From assembly GCA_963921345.3 (NCBI GenBank), contig OZ001228.1, positions 620,001 to 684,000 of the forward strand: DNA of 64,000 nucleotides, read 5' to 3'. Shown here one piece after another: positions 8,262-17,986 of the stretch (the stretch's first letter is position 1; each line of letters begins with the position of its first letter). The notes below the pieces were generated by a model. The model worked only from the letters and a program-made list of their open reading frames with translations. It made no database searches and was not told the origin of the DNA. This stretch comes from Hoeflea_A sp963921345. Lineage in GTDB: Bacteria > Pseudomonadota > Alphaproteobacteria > Rhizobiales > Rhizobiaceae. The position numbers and the translations under genes are program-made.

Positions 8262-9554
8262 GTGCTGAGGCGTCGTCTCTATCTGCAGATCTATCTGACG
8301 ATCATCGCCAGCCTGGTGCTGATGGTGATTCTCGGCGGCCTGCTTTGGGATGTGCTCGACGGGGACCGCGCCGACCGGGACATCCTCGACAAGGCCGAAA
8401 GTTTCGCAGCGCTGGTGCTGCCACCGGCCGACGCGCCGGCAGCCGAGCAACAGGATTTCATCTCTCGGTTGGGTCGTGATCTCGATATCCGCATCGGCCT
8501 CTACGACAGCAACGGCGATCCGATTGCCACCTTCGCCGATCCGAAGGTGCCAAATCGCCTCGAGCATGGCGAAAGCGACTGGTCCCGCGGGCGCGGCGGG
8601 CCGGTCTTGACGCTCGACCTGCCGGACGGGCGCTGGCTGGTGATCAATCCGCATCGTGTCCCCAAATTCAGTCCGCTGCTCAGCCTGCTGGCCATGCTCG
8701 CCCTTGTGGCCGTCTGCGTCGGTCTTGCCGCCTTCCCGCTGGTGCGCCAGCTTACCCGACGGCTGGAGCGCCTGCAGCAGGGCGTCGAACGCATCGGCGC
8801 CGGCGATCTCGGCGCCCGGGTGGAAGTGAAAGGGCGCGACGAGGTCGCCCGGCTTGCGGAGAGCTTCAACGAAGCCGCCGAGAAGATCGAAAACCTGGTC
8901 GGCGCTCACCGGATGCTGCTCGCCAATGCCTCGCACGAGCTGCGCACGCCGCTGTCGCGCATCCGGCTCGGCCTGGAAATGACCGAGGGTCGCGACACGC
9001 CGGAACGGCGCACGGCGCTGCGCCAGGACATCGCCGAATTGGATGCGCTGGTCGACGAGATCCTGCTGATGAGCCGCCTCGACGCCGGCAACCGCGTGGA
9101 CGGCGACCAGTCGGTCGACCTCGTGGCGCTGGCAGCCGAGGAGTGCGCCCGCTACGACGATTGCTTCGTTAGCGGCGCCGCCCCGGAAATCCGCGGTGAA
9201 CCGCTGCTGCTCCACCGCCTGCTGCGCAATCTGCTCGAAAACGCCCGCAAGCACGGAGCGTCGCCGGTGGCGGTCGACATCGCCGCCGGCGACGATGCGG
9301 TCGTCATGACCGTCTACGACGGTGGCGACGGGATTCCCGACGCCGATCGGGAAAAGGTGTTCCAGCCCTTCTACCGTGGCGCCGGCAAGCAGAACGTCAA
9401 GGGCTACGGGCTTGGTCTTCCGCTTGTTCGCCAGATTGCGGAAGCCCATGGGGGGACGGTCACCCTGGTTGACCGGGCGCAACACCGCTCGGCAATCAGG
9501 GTGATCCTCCCGTGCCAGCCTGCGGATGCGACTGCGGAGGCCGCGGACGCGTAA
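8262..9554 (+). CDS. HAMP-containing sensor histidine kinase
   Basis: A 430-residue protein from a GTG start. Membrane segment 1 is about residues 9-30, a periplasmic sensor of about 105 residues follows, then membrane segment 2 at about 138-160 and a HAMP domain (LTRRLERLQQGVERIGAGDL). HisKA has the phospho-acceptor H225 in ANASHELRTPLSR. The HATPase part shows N (LLRNLLENARKHG), G1 (VYDGGDGIP), F (FQPFYRG) and G2 (GYGLGLPLV) boxes. The partner is the regulator just upstream. Its layout resembles CpxA/RstB and it sits beside two Spy/CpxP-like genes. Confidence 0.92.
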   Translation: MLRRRLYLQIYLTIIASLVLMVILGGLLWDVLDGDRADRDILDKAESFAALVLPPADAPAAEQQDFISRLGRDLDIRIGLYDSNGDPIATFADPKVPNRLEHGESDWSRGRGGPVLTLDLPDGRWLVINPHRVPKFSPLLSLLAMLALVAVCVGLAAFPLVRQLTRRLERLQQGVERIGAGDLGARVEVKGRDEVARLAESFNEAAEKIENLVGAHRMLLANASHELRTPLSRIRLGLEMTEGRDTPERRTALRQDIAELDALVDEILLMSRLDAGNRVDGDQSVDLVALAAEECARYDDCFVSGAAPEIRGEPLLLHRLLRNLLENARKHGASPVAVDIAAGDDAVVMTVYDGGDGIPDADREKVFQPFYRGAGKQNVKGYGLGLPLVRQIAEAHGGTVTLVDRAQHRSAIRVILPCQPADATAEAADA

Positions 9555-9698
9555 CGTCTGGACCGAAGCATTCTTGATTATTGTCAACTCGCCTCATGAT
9601 TTTCTCAGTCGATGAATCGACAATCGGCAATCCCGCTGCTTGATTGATGCATAAGCCGTGAATGTTTTTTCGATTTGGCGCGTTTTGTTCCCCCGATA

Positions 9699-9712
9699 TT
9701 GACCCAGATCAA
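9699..9712 (+). promoter_or_regulatory. FNR/DNR-type box upstream of nosR
   Basis: TTGACCCAGATCAA matches the TTGA-N6-TCAA consensus bound by FNR/DNR/NnrR/FixK regulators. It lies 196 bp before the nosR ATG, in a 354-bp intergenic stretch (9555-9908) with no other gene candidate. It suggests control by low oxygen or nitric oxide, as is usual for nos operons. Confidence 0.65.
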
Positions 9713-9908
9713 GCCGCAGAACCGCGGCTTCTGTTCATTTGAGCCCGGTTCGGGACACGCGCGAGCGGCCCGCGGGGACAGTCGGCAGGTTTGAAGCGTT
9801 AGTCGCTACGATCGATCTGCCGACTAAGACAGACCGCGAGATCCGGCGCGTCTTCCGCAACCGTTGACGGGTAACCGGGCGGCTCGAGGCCGCACGATCG
9901 GATTCTTT

Positions 9909-12140
9909 ATGACGACAACCAGAAACGTGCAGTTTGCGCGCACCTGGCTTGGTGCGCTTGTGCTGGCGCTGGCAATCGGGATGGCCGGTGTTGTGCCTGC
10001 CGTCGCGCAAGCGAGCAAAGCCGTCCTCACCGAGTTCCTGCCGAAGGTGCCGGCCGATGAGCTCGTCGCCGGCGCCACCGCCTACGGCCCGATGCGCGAC
10101 GACTTGCCGGTGGTTCCGGTGCTGAAGGGGAGCGAGGTGATCGGCTACGCCTTCGTCACTTCCGACTTCGTCGGCACCACGGGATATTCCGGCAAGCCGA
10201 TCCACGTCATGGCGGCGATCGCGCCGGACGGCAAGCTTTTGCGCGCCGAACTGGTCGAGCATTCCGAGCCGATCGTGCTGATCGGCATACCCGACCGCAA
10301 GATCAAGGCGCTGACGGAAAGCTATGCCGGTCTCGACATCGTCGCCGAAGCGGCAGCCGGCGGTTCGGCGCATGAACTGGACATCATTTCCGGTGCCACG
10401 GTGACCATCATGGTGATCGACGATTCCATCGTCCGGTCGGCCATCAAGGTTGCGCGGGCGCTGGGGCTCGGCGGCCTGGCTCCGGAGGTCGCCAGCGCCG
10501 GGCCGATATATGTGCTCGACATGGAGCAGACCGATGTCGAGGATTGGCAGACCCTGTCGGGCGACGGCTCGACGCGACGGCTGACCATCGACGTCGGGCA
10601 GATCAATGCGGCATTCGAGAAGTCCGGCGACGAACGAGCCGCCAGGCGCCCGGAACCCGGCAGTCCCGACGTTACCTATATCGACCTGCACGCTGCGCTG
10701 GTTTCGGCGCCGGCGATCGGCCGCAGCCTGCTGGGCGATGCCGAATACAAGAACCTGACCGACTGGCTGAAAGACGGCGAGCAGGCCATTCTGCTTGCCG
10801 GTCGCGGACGCTATTCCTTCAAGGGTTCGGGCTATGTGCGCGGCGGCATCTTCGACCGCATCCAGCTGATCCAGGGCGACAACTCGGTGCGTTTCTTCGA
10901 CCGGCAGCATCGCCGGCTGGGCGCCATCGCCGCCGACGGCGCGCCGAGCTTCAAGGAAATCGACCTGTTCAAGATTCCGACCGACGCCGGCTTCGACCCG
11001 ACCGAGCCCTGGCGCATCCAGCTGCTGGCCAACCGCGCCGTCGGGCCGGTCGACAAGGCCTTCCTGACCTTCGACCTCGGCTATCGGCTTCCGGACCGCT
11101 ACCGCGTCGCGGCCGCCCCGCCGGCATCGCAGACGGCTGCTGCCACCGTCAATTCCGACGACGATGCGGCGGCACGAGCCGAACTGTGGAAGCGCATCTG
11201 GCGAGACAAGCAGGTCGAGATCGGCGTGCTGCTCGCCATGCTCGGCGGCCTTACCGGCGTCTTCTTCTTCCAGAAGCAGGTGACCCGCAACGAACGCGCC
11301 TTCTTCTGGTTCCGCATGGGGTTTCTGGCTCTGACGCTGGTTTTCCTCGGCTGGATGGAGAACGCCCAACTGTCGGTCGTCAATCTGATGGCGCTCGGCG
11401 CTTCGCTCACCAACGGCTTCACCTGGGATGCCTTCCTGCTCGATCCGCTGGTCTTCATCCTGTGGTTCTCGGTCGCGGCGGCGCTGCTGTTCTGGGGCCG
11501 CGGCGCCTTCTGCGGCTGGCTGTGCCCGTTCGGCGCCCTGCAGGAACTGACCAACCGCATCGCCCGCTTCCTCCGGGTGCCGCAGTGGCGGGTTCCGTGG
11601 GGACTGCACGAGCGGCTGTGGCCGATCAAGTACATCCTGTTTCTCGGACTGTTCGGGCTGTCGCTGGTGTCGATCCCGCTGGCCGAAACCTACGCCGAGG
11701 TCGAGCCGTTCAAGACCGCGATCATCCTGAAGTTCCAGCGCGGCTGGCCCTTCGTCCTGTTCGCCCTGGCGCTGCTCGCCGCCGGGCTGTTCGTCGAGCG
11801 CTTCTACTGCCGCTATCTCTGCCCGCTGGGTGCTGCGCTCGCCATCCCCGGCCGCATGCGCATGTTCGACTGGCTGAAGCGCTACCGCCAGTGCGGCGAT
11901 CCCTGCCAGATCTGCGCCAACGAATGCATGGTCCAGTCGATCCACCCGACCGGCGAAATCAATCCCAACGAATGTCTGTCCTGCCTGCATTGCCAGGTTC
12001 TCTACCAGGACGACCAGAAATGTCCCGTCTGCATCAAGCAACGCAAATGGCGGGAAAAACTGGCCCGTAGCACGGCGGGATCCGCCGAGGCGATGGACCG
12101 CATGATCGGCAAGGCGAAAGCCGCAAAACAGGAGAGCTGA
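9909..12140 (+). CDS. nosR: NosR, membrane flavo-iron-sulfur protein for nitrous oxide reductase
   Basis: A 743-residue protein. A signal peptide (about 1-33) is followed by a periplasmic FMN-binding domain; HELDIISGATVTIMVIDDS carries the S/T-G-A-T site where FMN is covalently attached. Several membrane helices follow (about 445-720), then cytoplasmic ferredoxin-like cysteines: CGWLCPFGALQ, CRYLCPLGAAL and the C-terminal CGDPCQICANEC and CLSCLHCQ clusters. NosR supports electron delivery to, and expression and maturation of, NosZ. I chose the ATG at 9909 over a TTG 45 bp upstream because the signal peptide begins there. Its likely flavin donor, NosX, is broken downstream. Confidence 0.95.
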   Translation: MTTTRNVQFARTWLGALVLALAIGMAGVVPAVAQASKAVLTEFLPKVPADELVAGATAYGPMRDDLPVVPVLKGSEVIGYAFVTSDFVGTTGYSGKPIHVMAAIAPDGKLLRAELVEHSEPIVLIGIPDRKIKALTESYAGLDIVAEAAAGGSAHELDIISGATVTIMVIDDSIVRSAIKVARALGLGGLAPEVASAGPIYVLDMEQTDVEDWQTLSGDGSTRRLTIDVGQINAAFEKSGDERAARRPEPGSPDVTYIDLHAALVSAPAIGRSLLGDAEYKNLTDWLKDGEQAILLAGRGRYSFKGSGYVRGGIFDRIQLIQGDNSVRFFDRQHRRLGAIAADGAPSFKEIDLFKIPTDAGFDPTEPWRIQLLANRAVGPVDKAFLTFDLGYRLPDRYRVAAAPPASQTAAATVNSDDDAAARAELWKRIWRDKQVEIGVLLAMLGGLTGVFFFQKQVTRNERAFFWFRMGFLALTLVFLGWMENAQLSVVNLMALGASLTNGFTWDAFLLDPLVFILWFSVAAALLFWGRGAFCGWLCPFGALQELTNRIARFLRVPQWRVPWGLHERLWPIKYILFLGLFGLSLVSIPLAETYAEVEPFKTAIILKFQRGWPFVLFALALLAAGLFVERFYCRYLCPLGAALAIPGRMRMFDWLKRYRQCGDPCQICANECMVQSIHPTGEINPNECLSCLHCQVLYQDDQKCPVCIKQRKWREKLARSTAGSAEAMDRMIGKAKAAKQES

Positions 12141-12141
12141 G

Positions 12142-14040
12142 ATGTCGATGGAAGACGACAGGAAAGAAGGCGTATCACGCAGGGATCTGCTGACCGGAAC
12201 CGCCGCCGGCGCGGTGGTCGCGGGAACGCTGGCGACAGCCGGCGGCACCATGTTGAGCCCGACCCCGGCAAAGGCCGCCGGCGGCGCGCTGCAGCCCGGC
12301 GAATTGGATGAATATTACGGGTTCTGGTCGTCCGGCCAGTCCGGCGAGCTGCGCATTCTGGGCATTCCGTCGATGCGCGAACTGATGCGCGTTCCGGTGT
12401 TCAACCGCTGCTCTGCCACCGGCTGGGGATCCACCAATGAATCGCTGAAGGTTCTGACCGAAGGCCTGCTGCCGGAATCGAAGGAGTTCCTGGCCAAGCG
12501 CGGCATGCAGACCTACCACAATGGCGACCTGCACCACCCGCATATGTCGTTCAGCGAAGGCACCTATGACGGTCGCTATCTGTTCATGAACGACAAGGCC
12601 AACACACGGGTCGCCCGGGTGCGCTGCGACGTCATGAAGTGCGACAAGATCATCGAGATCCCCAACGCGTCGGACATTCACGGCCTGCGGCCGCAGAAAT
12701 ATCCGCGCACCGGCTATGTCTTCGCCAATGGCGAACACCGGGTTCCGCTGGTCAATGACGGCTCGATCCTCGACAGCCCGGAAGACTATGTCGCCATCTT
12801 CACCGCCATCGACGGCGACACCATGGAGATCGCCTGGCAGGTCATCGTCGACGGTAACCTCGACAATGTCGACGCCGACTACCAGGGCAAATACGCCGTG
12901 TCCTCCTGCTACAACTCGGAGAACGGCGTGTCGCTGGCCGAGATGACCGAGTCCGAAATGGACCACGCGGTGATCTTCAACATCGAGCGCATCGAGGCGG
13001 CGGTCGCTGCCGGCGACTACAAGGAATATAACGGCGTCAAGGTGCTCGACGGCCGTAAGGGTTCGCCGCTCACCGCCTATATTCCGATCCCCAACAGCCC
13101 CCACGGCGTCAATTCCTCGCCCGACGGCAAATACGTCATGATCAACGGCAAGCTGTCGCCGACCGTTTCGGTGATCGCCTTCGACAAGGTCGATGCGGTA
13201 TTCAACGGGGCCGATCCGCGCTCCTGCATCGTCGCCGAGCCGGAACTCGGCCTCGGACCGCTGCACACGGCCTTCGACGGCCAGGGCAACGCCCACACGA
13301 CGCTGTTTCTCGACAGCCAGAGCTGCAAGTGGAACATCGACAAGGCGATCCGTCAGTACAATGGCGAGGATGTCGACCCGATCATCTCCAAGACCGATGT
13401 CCAGTATCAGCCCGGCCACAACCACACTTCGATGGGCGAGACCAACGAGGCGGACGGCAAGTGGCTGGTATCGCTCAACAAGTTCTCCAAGGACCGGTTC
13501 ATCAATGTGGGTCCGCTAAAGCCGGAGAATGAGCAGCTGCTCGACATTTCCGGTGACGAGCCGGTGGTCGTCCACGACGGACCGACCTTCGCCGAGCCGC
13601 ATGACTGCATCATCGTTCACCGCTCCAAGGTGAACCCGCTGAGCGTGTGGAACCGGGACGATCCGTTGTGGGAAGACTGCCGCAAGCAGGCCGAAGCCGA
13701 CGGTGTCGTCCTGGAGGACGGCCATGACGAAGTGATCCGCGACGGCAACAAGGTACGCGTCTACATGTATTCGGCGGCGCCCACCTTCTCGCTGGAGACG
13801 TTCACGGTCAAGCAGGGCGACGAGGTGACGCTTTTCCTCACCAATATCGACGATGTCGACGACCTGACCCACGGCTTCACGCTGGGCAATCACGGCATCT
13901 GCTTCGAGGTCGGCCCGCAGGCGACGGCGTCCGTGACCTTCACGGCCGACCGGCCGGGCGTGCACTGGTACTATTGCCAGTGGTTCTGCCATGCGCTGCA
14001 CATGGAAATGCGCGGCCGCATGCTGGTCGAGCCCGCGTGA
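12142..14040 (+). CDS. nosZ: NosZ, Tat-exported (clade I) nitrous oxide reductase
   Basis: A 632-residue enzyme that reduces N2O to N2 in the periplasm. It has a Tat signal (SRRDLLTGTAAGAVV, residues 12-26). CuZ ligands begin with DLHHPH at 129-134, inside a seven-bladed propeller. The C-terminal cupredoxin domain carries CuA: C612, C616, H620 and M623 in YYCQWFCHALHMEM. Both copper centres look intact. It starts 1 bp after nosR with GGAGAG upstream. The Tat signal and length mark the classical denitrifier (clade I) form. Confidence 0.97.
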   Translation: MSMEDDRKEGVSRRDLLTGTAAGAVVAGTLATAGGTMLSPTPAKAAGGALQPGELDEYYGFWSSGQSGELRILGIPSMRELMRVPVFNRCSATGWGSTNESLKVLTEGLLPESKEFLAKRGMQTYHNGDLHHPHMSFSEGTYDGRYLFMNDKANTRVARVRCDVMKCDKIIEIPNASDIHGLRPQKYPRTGYVFANGEHRVPLVNDGSILDSPEDYVAIFTAIDGDTMEIAWQVIVDGNLDNVDADYQGKYAVSSCYNSENGVSLAEMTESEMDHAVIFNIERIEAAVAAGDYKEYNGVKVLDGRKGSPLTAYIPIPNSPHGVNSSPDGKYVMINGKLSPTVSVIAFDKVDAVFNGADPRSCIVAEPELGLGPLHTAFDGQGNAHTTLFLDSQSCKWNIDKAIRQYNGEDVDPIISKTDVQYQPGHNHTSMGETNEADGKWLVSLNKFSKDRFINVGPLKPENEQLLDISGDEPVVVHDGPTFAEPHDCIIVHRSKVNPLSVWNRDDPLWEDCRKQAEADGVVLEDGHDEVIRDGNKVRVYMYSAAPTFSLETFTVKQGDEVTLFLTNIDDVDDLTHGFTLGNHGICFEVGPQATASVTFTADRPGVHWYYCQWFCHALHMEMRGRMLVEPA

Positions 14041-14051
14041 GGCCGGTCGCC

Positions 14052-15314
14052 ATGCCGCTCCGTTCGTTGCTGATTGCTGCCCTGCTGTTCCCGGCGTCCG
14101 CCGCCGGGGCGGCGGAGCATGTGGTGCCGGCGGCGGACGGGGCGCTGGCGGCAGCCATCGAAACGGCGAAAGCGGGCGATGTGCTGCGCCTTCGCCCCGG
14201 CACTCACACCGGGCCGGTCGTCATCGACAAACCGCTGACGCTGGACGGGGAGGGGGGCGCGACGATCCGCGGCGACGACACCGGCTCCGTCGTCTCCGTG
14301 ACGGTGCCGGACGTGACTGTGCGCGGCCTGACGATCGTCGGATCAGGCTCCAAGGGCAAGGGCCGCGACGCCGGCGTGTCGCTCGGCAAGAAAGCGGCCC
14401 GCGCGCTTGTCACCGACAACCGCATCATCGGCAATCTCGTCGGTGTGGATATCCGCGGCTCGAAGGATGCGCGGGTCGAAAACAACGTCATCGAAGGCAG
14501 GCGGGATCACCGCATGAACGCCCGCGGCAACGGCGTCTATCTGTGGAACGCGCCGGGCGCTTCGGTCACCGGCAACGACATCCGCTGGGGCCGCGACGGC
14601 ATCTTCGTCAACACTTCGAAGAATAACGTCTTTTCCGACAACCGGTTCCGCGACCTGCGCTTCGCCGTTCATTACATGTACGCCCATGACAGCGTGGTGT
14701 CCGGCAACGTGTCACTCGGCAACCATCTCGGCTACGCCATCATGTATTCCGACAATGTGCGCATCGAGGGCAACCTGTCGCGCGGCGACCGCGATCACGG
14801 CATCATGATGAACTACACCAACCGCAGCGCCGTCGTCGGCAACCGGGTCGAGGCGGTCGGCGGCAAATGCGTCTTCATCTACAACGCCCACAAGAACCGT
14901 CTACGCGACAACCGTTTCGAAGGGTGCGGTATCGGCGTGCACTTCACCGCCGGCTCGGAGCGCAACGAGATCGTCGGCAACGCCTTCATCGGCAACCGCA
15001 CCCAGGTCAAGTATGTCGGCTCGCGCTGGCTCGACTGGAGCCTGGACGGACGCGGCAATTACTGGTCCGACCACGCCACCTTCGATCTCGACGGCGACGG
15101 CATTGCTGACCAGGCCTATCGGCCGAACGACATCATGGACCATGTTTTATGGACCCAGCCGGCAGCCCGCACACTGCTCGGTTCGCCCGCCGTGCAGCTG
15201 ATCCGCTGGTCGCAGTCCGCCTTTCCGGCGCTGCTTCCGGGCGGCGTGACCGACCGCGCGCCGCTGATGCGGCCGGTGGAGCCGCAGGCCGGACAAGAGG
15301 AGGATCAGCCATGA
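14052..15314 (+). CDS. nosD: NosD, periplasmic copper-site maturation protein
   Basis: A 420-residue protein with a signal peptide (MPLRSLLIAALLFPASAAGA). The body is a right-handed beta-helix of repeated turns (for example NRIIGNLVGVDIRGS, NNVIEGR, NDIRWGRDGIFV, NYTNRSAVVGNRV), as in the NosD/CASH family. With NosF and NosY it serves CuZ assembly in NosZ. An alternative in-frame GTG at 14037 overlaps the nosZ stop, but GAGG before 14052 favours the ATG. Its stop overlaps the nosF start (ATGA), indicating translational coupling. Confidence 0.93.
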   Translation: MPLRSLLIAALLFPASAAGAAEHVVPAADGALAAAIETAKAGDVLRLRPGTHTGPVVIDKPLTLDGEGGATIRGDDTGSVVSVTVPDVTVRGLTIVGSGSKGKGRDAGVSLGKKAARALVTDNRIIGNLVGVDIRGSKDARVENNVIEGRRDHRMNARGNGVYLWNAPGASVTGNDIRWGRDGIFVNTSKNNVFSDNRFRDLRFAVHYMYAHDSVVSGNVSLGNHLGYAIMYSDNVRIEGNLSRGDRDHGIMMNYTNRSAVVGNRVEAVGGKCVFIYNAHKNRLRDNRFEGCGIGVHFTAGSERNEIVGNAFIGNRTQVKYVGSRWLDWSLDGRGNYWSDHATFDLDGDGIADQAYRPNDIMDHVLWTQPAARTLLGSPAVQLIRWSQSAFPALLPGGVTDRAPLMRPVEPQAGQEEDQP

Positions 15315-16210
15315 CCGCGCTGCTCGTCGACAATGTTGTCAAGCGCTACGGCTCCGTCGAGACCGTCCGCGGCATCAGCCTGCGGGTCGAACCGGGGCAG
15401 CGCGTCGCGCTGCTCGGTCACAACGGCGCCGGCAAGACGACGCTGATGAAGATGGTCCTTGGTCTGACGCCCCTGTCGTCGGGCAGGATCGAGATCCTCG
15501 GTGCGCGGCCGGGATCGCGCCGGGCGCGCGGTGCCACCGGTTTCCTGCCGGAAAGCGTCGCCTTTCACGGCGCGCTCACCGGCCGCGAGCAGCTGCATCA
15601 CTTCGCCCGGCTCAAATCGGCCACAACACGAAGCGCCGACGATCTGCTCGAACGGGTCGGCCTGGCGGGTGCTGCCGATCGCAGGATCCGCACCTATTCC
15701 AAGGGCATGCGCCAGCGTGTCGGGCTCGCCCAGGCGCTGCTCGGCACGCCCGAAATCGTACTGCTCGACGAACCGACGAGCGGACTCGATCCGGTGTCGC
15801 GGCACGAGTTCTACGACATCGTCGGCGAACTCGCGCAGGCCGGAACCGCCGTGCTGATCTCGTCGCACGCGCTGACCGAACTGGAGACGCGGTCCGACCG
15901 GATCGCCATTCTCAGCCAGGGTCGCCTCGTCGCCGACGCCGACCTCCCGGCGCTGCGGCGGAAGGCCGAATTGCCAATCAAGCTGAAGGTGACCGCCGCA
16001 GCCGAAGAGGCCGACAGCGTTGCCCGGCAGTTCGATGGCGAGCGCATCAACGGTCAGGCGGTCAGCGTCACCTGCAACCAGGACGAAAAGGTCGCGCTGC
16101 TCGGTCGTATTGCCGCCTTCGGGCCGGCGATCCGCGACATCGAGGTCGAACCGGCAACGCTCGAAGAGCTCTACCGCTTCTATTCCGCAATCGACAAGGA
16201 GACGTCGTGA
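15311..16210 (+). CDS. nosF: NosF, ABC transporter ATPase
   Basis: A 299-residue cytoplasmic ATPase. Walker A GHNGAGKTT spans residues 36-44, the signature region is TYSKGMRQRVGLAQALLG, and Walker B is IVLLDEPTSGLDP followed by an H-loop (LISSHALTE). It pairs with membrane protein NosY and periplasmic NosD for CuZ biogenesis. It overlaps nosD and nosY by a few bases. Confidence 0.93.
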   Translation: MTALLVDNVVKRYGSVETVRGISLRVEPGQRVALLGHNGAGKTTLMKMVLGLTPLSSGRIEILGARPGSRRARGATGFLPESVAFHGALTGREQLHHFARLKSATTRSADDLLERVGLAGAADRRIRTYSKGMRQRVGLAQALLGTPEIVLLDEPTSGLDPVSRHEFYDIVGELAQAGTAVLISSHALTELETRSDRIAILSQGRLVADADLPALRRKAELPIKLKVTAAAEEADSVARQFDGERINGQAVSVTCNQDEKVALLGRIAAFGPAIRDIEVEPATLEELYRFYSAIDKETS

Positions 16211-17028
16211 TGGCCGTCCTGTCCGTCGCCCGGCTGGAGCTGACGATCGCCCGCCGCAACCTGTGGGTCGCCACGTCGGTCCTGCTCATGGCGCTGTTCA
16301 GCGCCATCCTGACCCTGGCCGGCGGCGCCCCGACCGGAACGCTCGGCGTATCGCCGCTGGTCGTCGCCACGACCTCGATCACCACGCTGTCGGTGTACCT
16401 CATTCCGCTGATAGCGCTGCTTCTGTCCTTCGATGCGATTGCCGGCGAACGGGAGCGCGGCACGCTGGCGCTCGGCCTGTCCTATCCGCTGTCGCGCGCC
16501 GAAACCCTGATCGGCAAGTTCCTCGCTCATATCTGCGTTCTGGCCTTCTCGGTCGCCGTCGGACTGGCTGTGACGGCCGCCCTTGTCGCCTGGCGGTTCG
16601 GGCCGTCGGAGCTGACTCTGGCGCCGCTTGTGCGCCTGTTCCTGACGTCGCTGGCGCTGGGCGCCGCCTTCATCGGCATGGGTTATGTGGTCTCCAGCCT
16701 GGCGCGGCAGCCGGGCGTCGCCTCGGCCATGGTCATCGTCATCTGGCTGGTTTGCGTCGTGCTCTACGATCTCGGCCTGCTCGGCGCACTGGTCGCGGAT
16801 GACGGCGGCACGTTCACGAAATCGGTGTTCCCGTGGCTGCTCGTCGCCAACCCGGCCGATGCCTTTCGGCTGTTCAACATGCCGGACCTGTCGGTGTCGA
16901 TTCTCGCCTCCGGCATGGACGCCGCCGGCGCCGTCTCGGGTCCGGTCGGTCAGCTGGTTTCGCTCATTTGCTGGCCGCTGCTGACGCTGTTCTTGGCCTG
17001 GATCGCCTTTCGGAGAGTGAACGTATGA
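16210..17028 (+). CDS. nosY: NosY, ABC transporter permease
   Basis: A 272-residue integral membrane protein with about six hydrophobic segments and the ABC-2-type signature GERERGTLALGLSYPLSR near residue 80. It is the membrane partner of NosF. The ATG at 16210 overlaps the nosF stop; a GTG one codon earlier is also possible. Its stop overlaps the nosL start (ATGA). Confidence 0.92.
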   Translation: MAVLSVARLELTIARRNLWVATSVLLMALFSAILTLAGGAPTGTLGVSPLVVATTSITTLSVYLIPLIALLLSFDAIAGERERGTLALGLSYPLSRAETLIGKFLAHICVLAFSVAVGLAVTAALVAWRFGPSELTLAPLVRLFLTSLALGAAFIGMGYVVSSLARQPGVASAMVIVIWLVCVVLYDLGLLGALVADDGGTFTKSVFPWLLVANPADAFRLFNMPDLSVSILASGMDAAGAVSGPVGQLVSLICWPLLTLFLAWIAFRRVNV

Positions 17029-17552
17029 AACGCCTGATCCCCATTGCCCTGCTGCTCGCCGTCGCCTCGGCCGGATGCACCGACGCCACGTCCGAAGCGC
17101 GCAAACCCGAGCCGATCGCGCTCACCGAAGAGGCGGCCGGTCATTACTGCCAGATGGTGATCCTCGAGCATGAGGGGCCGAAGGCGCAGGCCCATCTCGC
17201 CGGCTTTGCGGCGCCGCTGTGGTTTTCGCAGGTGCGCGACGGCATCGCCTATCTCAAATCGCCGGAACAGTCGGCCGAGCTGCGGGCACTCTACGTCAAC
17301 GACATGGGAGTTGCTGCAAGCTGGACGGAACCCGGCATCGACAACTGGATCGACGCCGCCGACGCCCATTTCGTCGTCGGTTCGGACGCCACGGGCGGCA
17401 TGGGCGCCCCCGAAATCGTGCCGTTCTCCGATGCCGAACGGGCGGCGGCGTTTGCCCGGGAACGCGGCGGAACGGTCATGCGGCTCGACGACATTGCTGC
17501 TGAAACCGTTCTTTCCCCGGTGGAGTTCGATGCAATGAGGTCGGACTCATGA
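17025..17552 (+). CDS. nosL: NosL, copper-binding lipoprotein
   Basis: A 175-residue protein. The lipobox AVASAGC places the lipidated cysteine at residue 18. HYCQMVI carries the conserved C-x-M copper(I) site, and LYVNDMG is another family motif. NosL delivers Cu(I) to apo-NosZ. It is translationally coupled to nosY and overlaps the nosX start. Confidence 0.93.
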   Translation: MKRLIPIALLLAVASAGCTDATSEARKPEPIALTEEAAGHYCQMVILEHEGPKAQAHLAGFAAPLWFSQVRDGIAYLKSPEQSAELRALYVNDMGVAASWTEPGIDNWIDAADAHFVVGSDATGGMGAPEIVPFSDAERAAAFARERGGTVMRLDDIAAETVLSPVEFDAMRSDS

Positions 17553-17986
17553 CTACCAGGAGACGTGTCCTCGGTATTCTCGCGAGCGCCGCGGCGGCGC
17601 CGCTGCTACCCGCGCCGGGCAGGGCAATGTCCGCGCAATGGCGCGGTGTGGCATTGGGCGCGGAAGCGTATATTGTCCTCGATCATCCTGACGCCGACGA
17701 GTTGATCCCGCGTGCCGTCGACGAGATCAGGAGACTTGAGGCAGCCTTCAGCCTCTTCCGCGCCGATAGCGAACTGTCCCGCCTGAACCGCGACGGGGTC
17801 CTCCCGGCGCCGTCGCTCGATATGGTCGAACTGCTCGGTCATTGCGGCGCCCTGCATGCCCGTACAAATGGCGCATTCGATCCCACGGTGCAGCCGCTTT
17901 GGGCTCTCCACTGTCGTGAGGCGCGATCTTTGGCACAACGGAGCAGGAACTTTTGCACGGATTCGGTGGGAAGATGCAGGGACTAG
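17549..17986 (+). pseudogene. nosX: NosX (ApbE-like FMN transferase), truncated
   Basis: The N-terminal 120 residues are ordinary NosX: a signal region, then RRLEAAFSLFRADSELSRLNRDG and TNGAFDPTVQPLWAL, the conserved ApbE flavin-transferase opening. After about nucleotide 17909 the translation becomes unrelated (HCREARSLAQRSRNFC) and stops at 17986. ApbE proteins are usually about 300 residues, so more than half is missing, including the metal/FAD catalytic part. NosX normally supplies FMN to NosR. The break marks the left border of an accessory region; the rest of the gene is not in this window. Confidence 0.85.

Noticed and set aside
7395..9587. A 730-codon frame opposite the regulator and kinase genes
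   Set aside because: Crosses three real genes on the other strand; low-complexity, histidine/arginine/glutamine-rich translation typical of shadows.
9735..12251. An 838-codon frame opposite nosR
   Set aside because: nosR on the other strand has full domain support; this frame has none.
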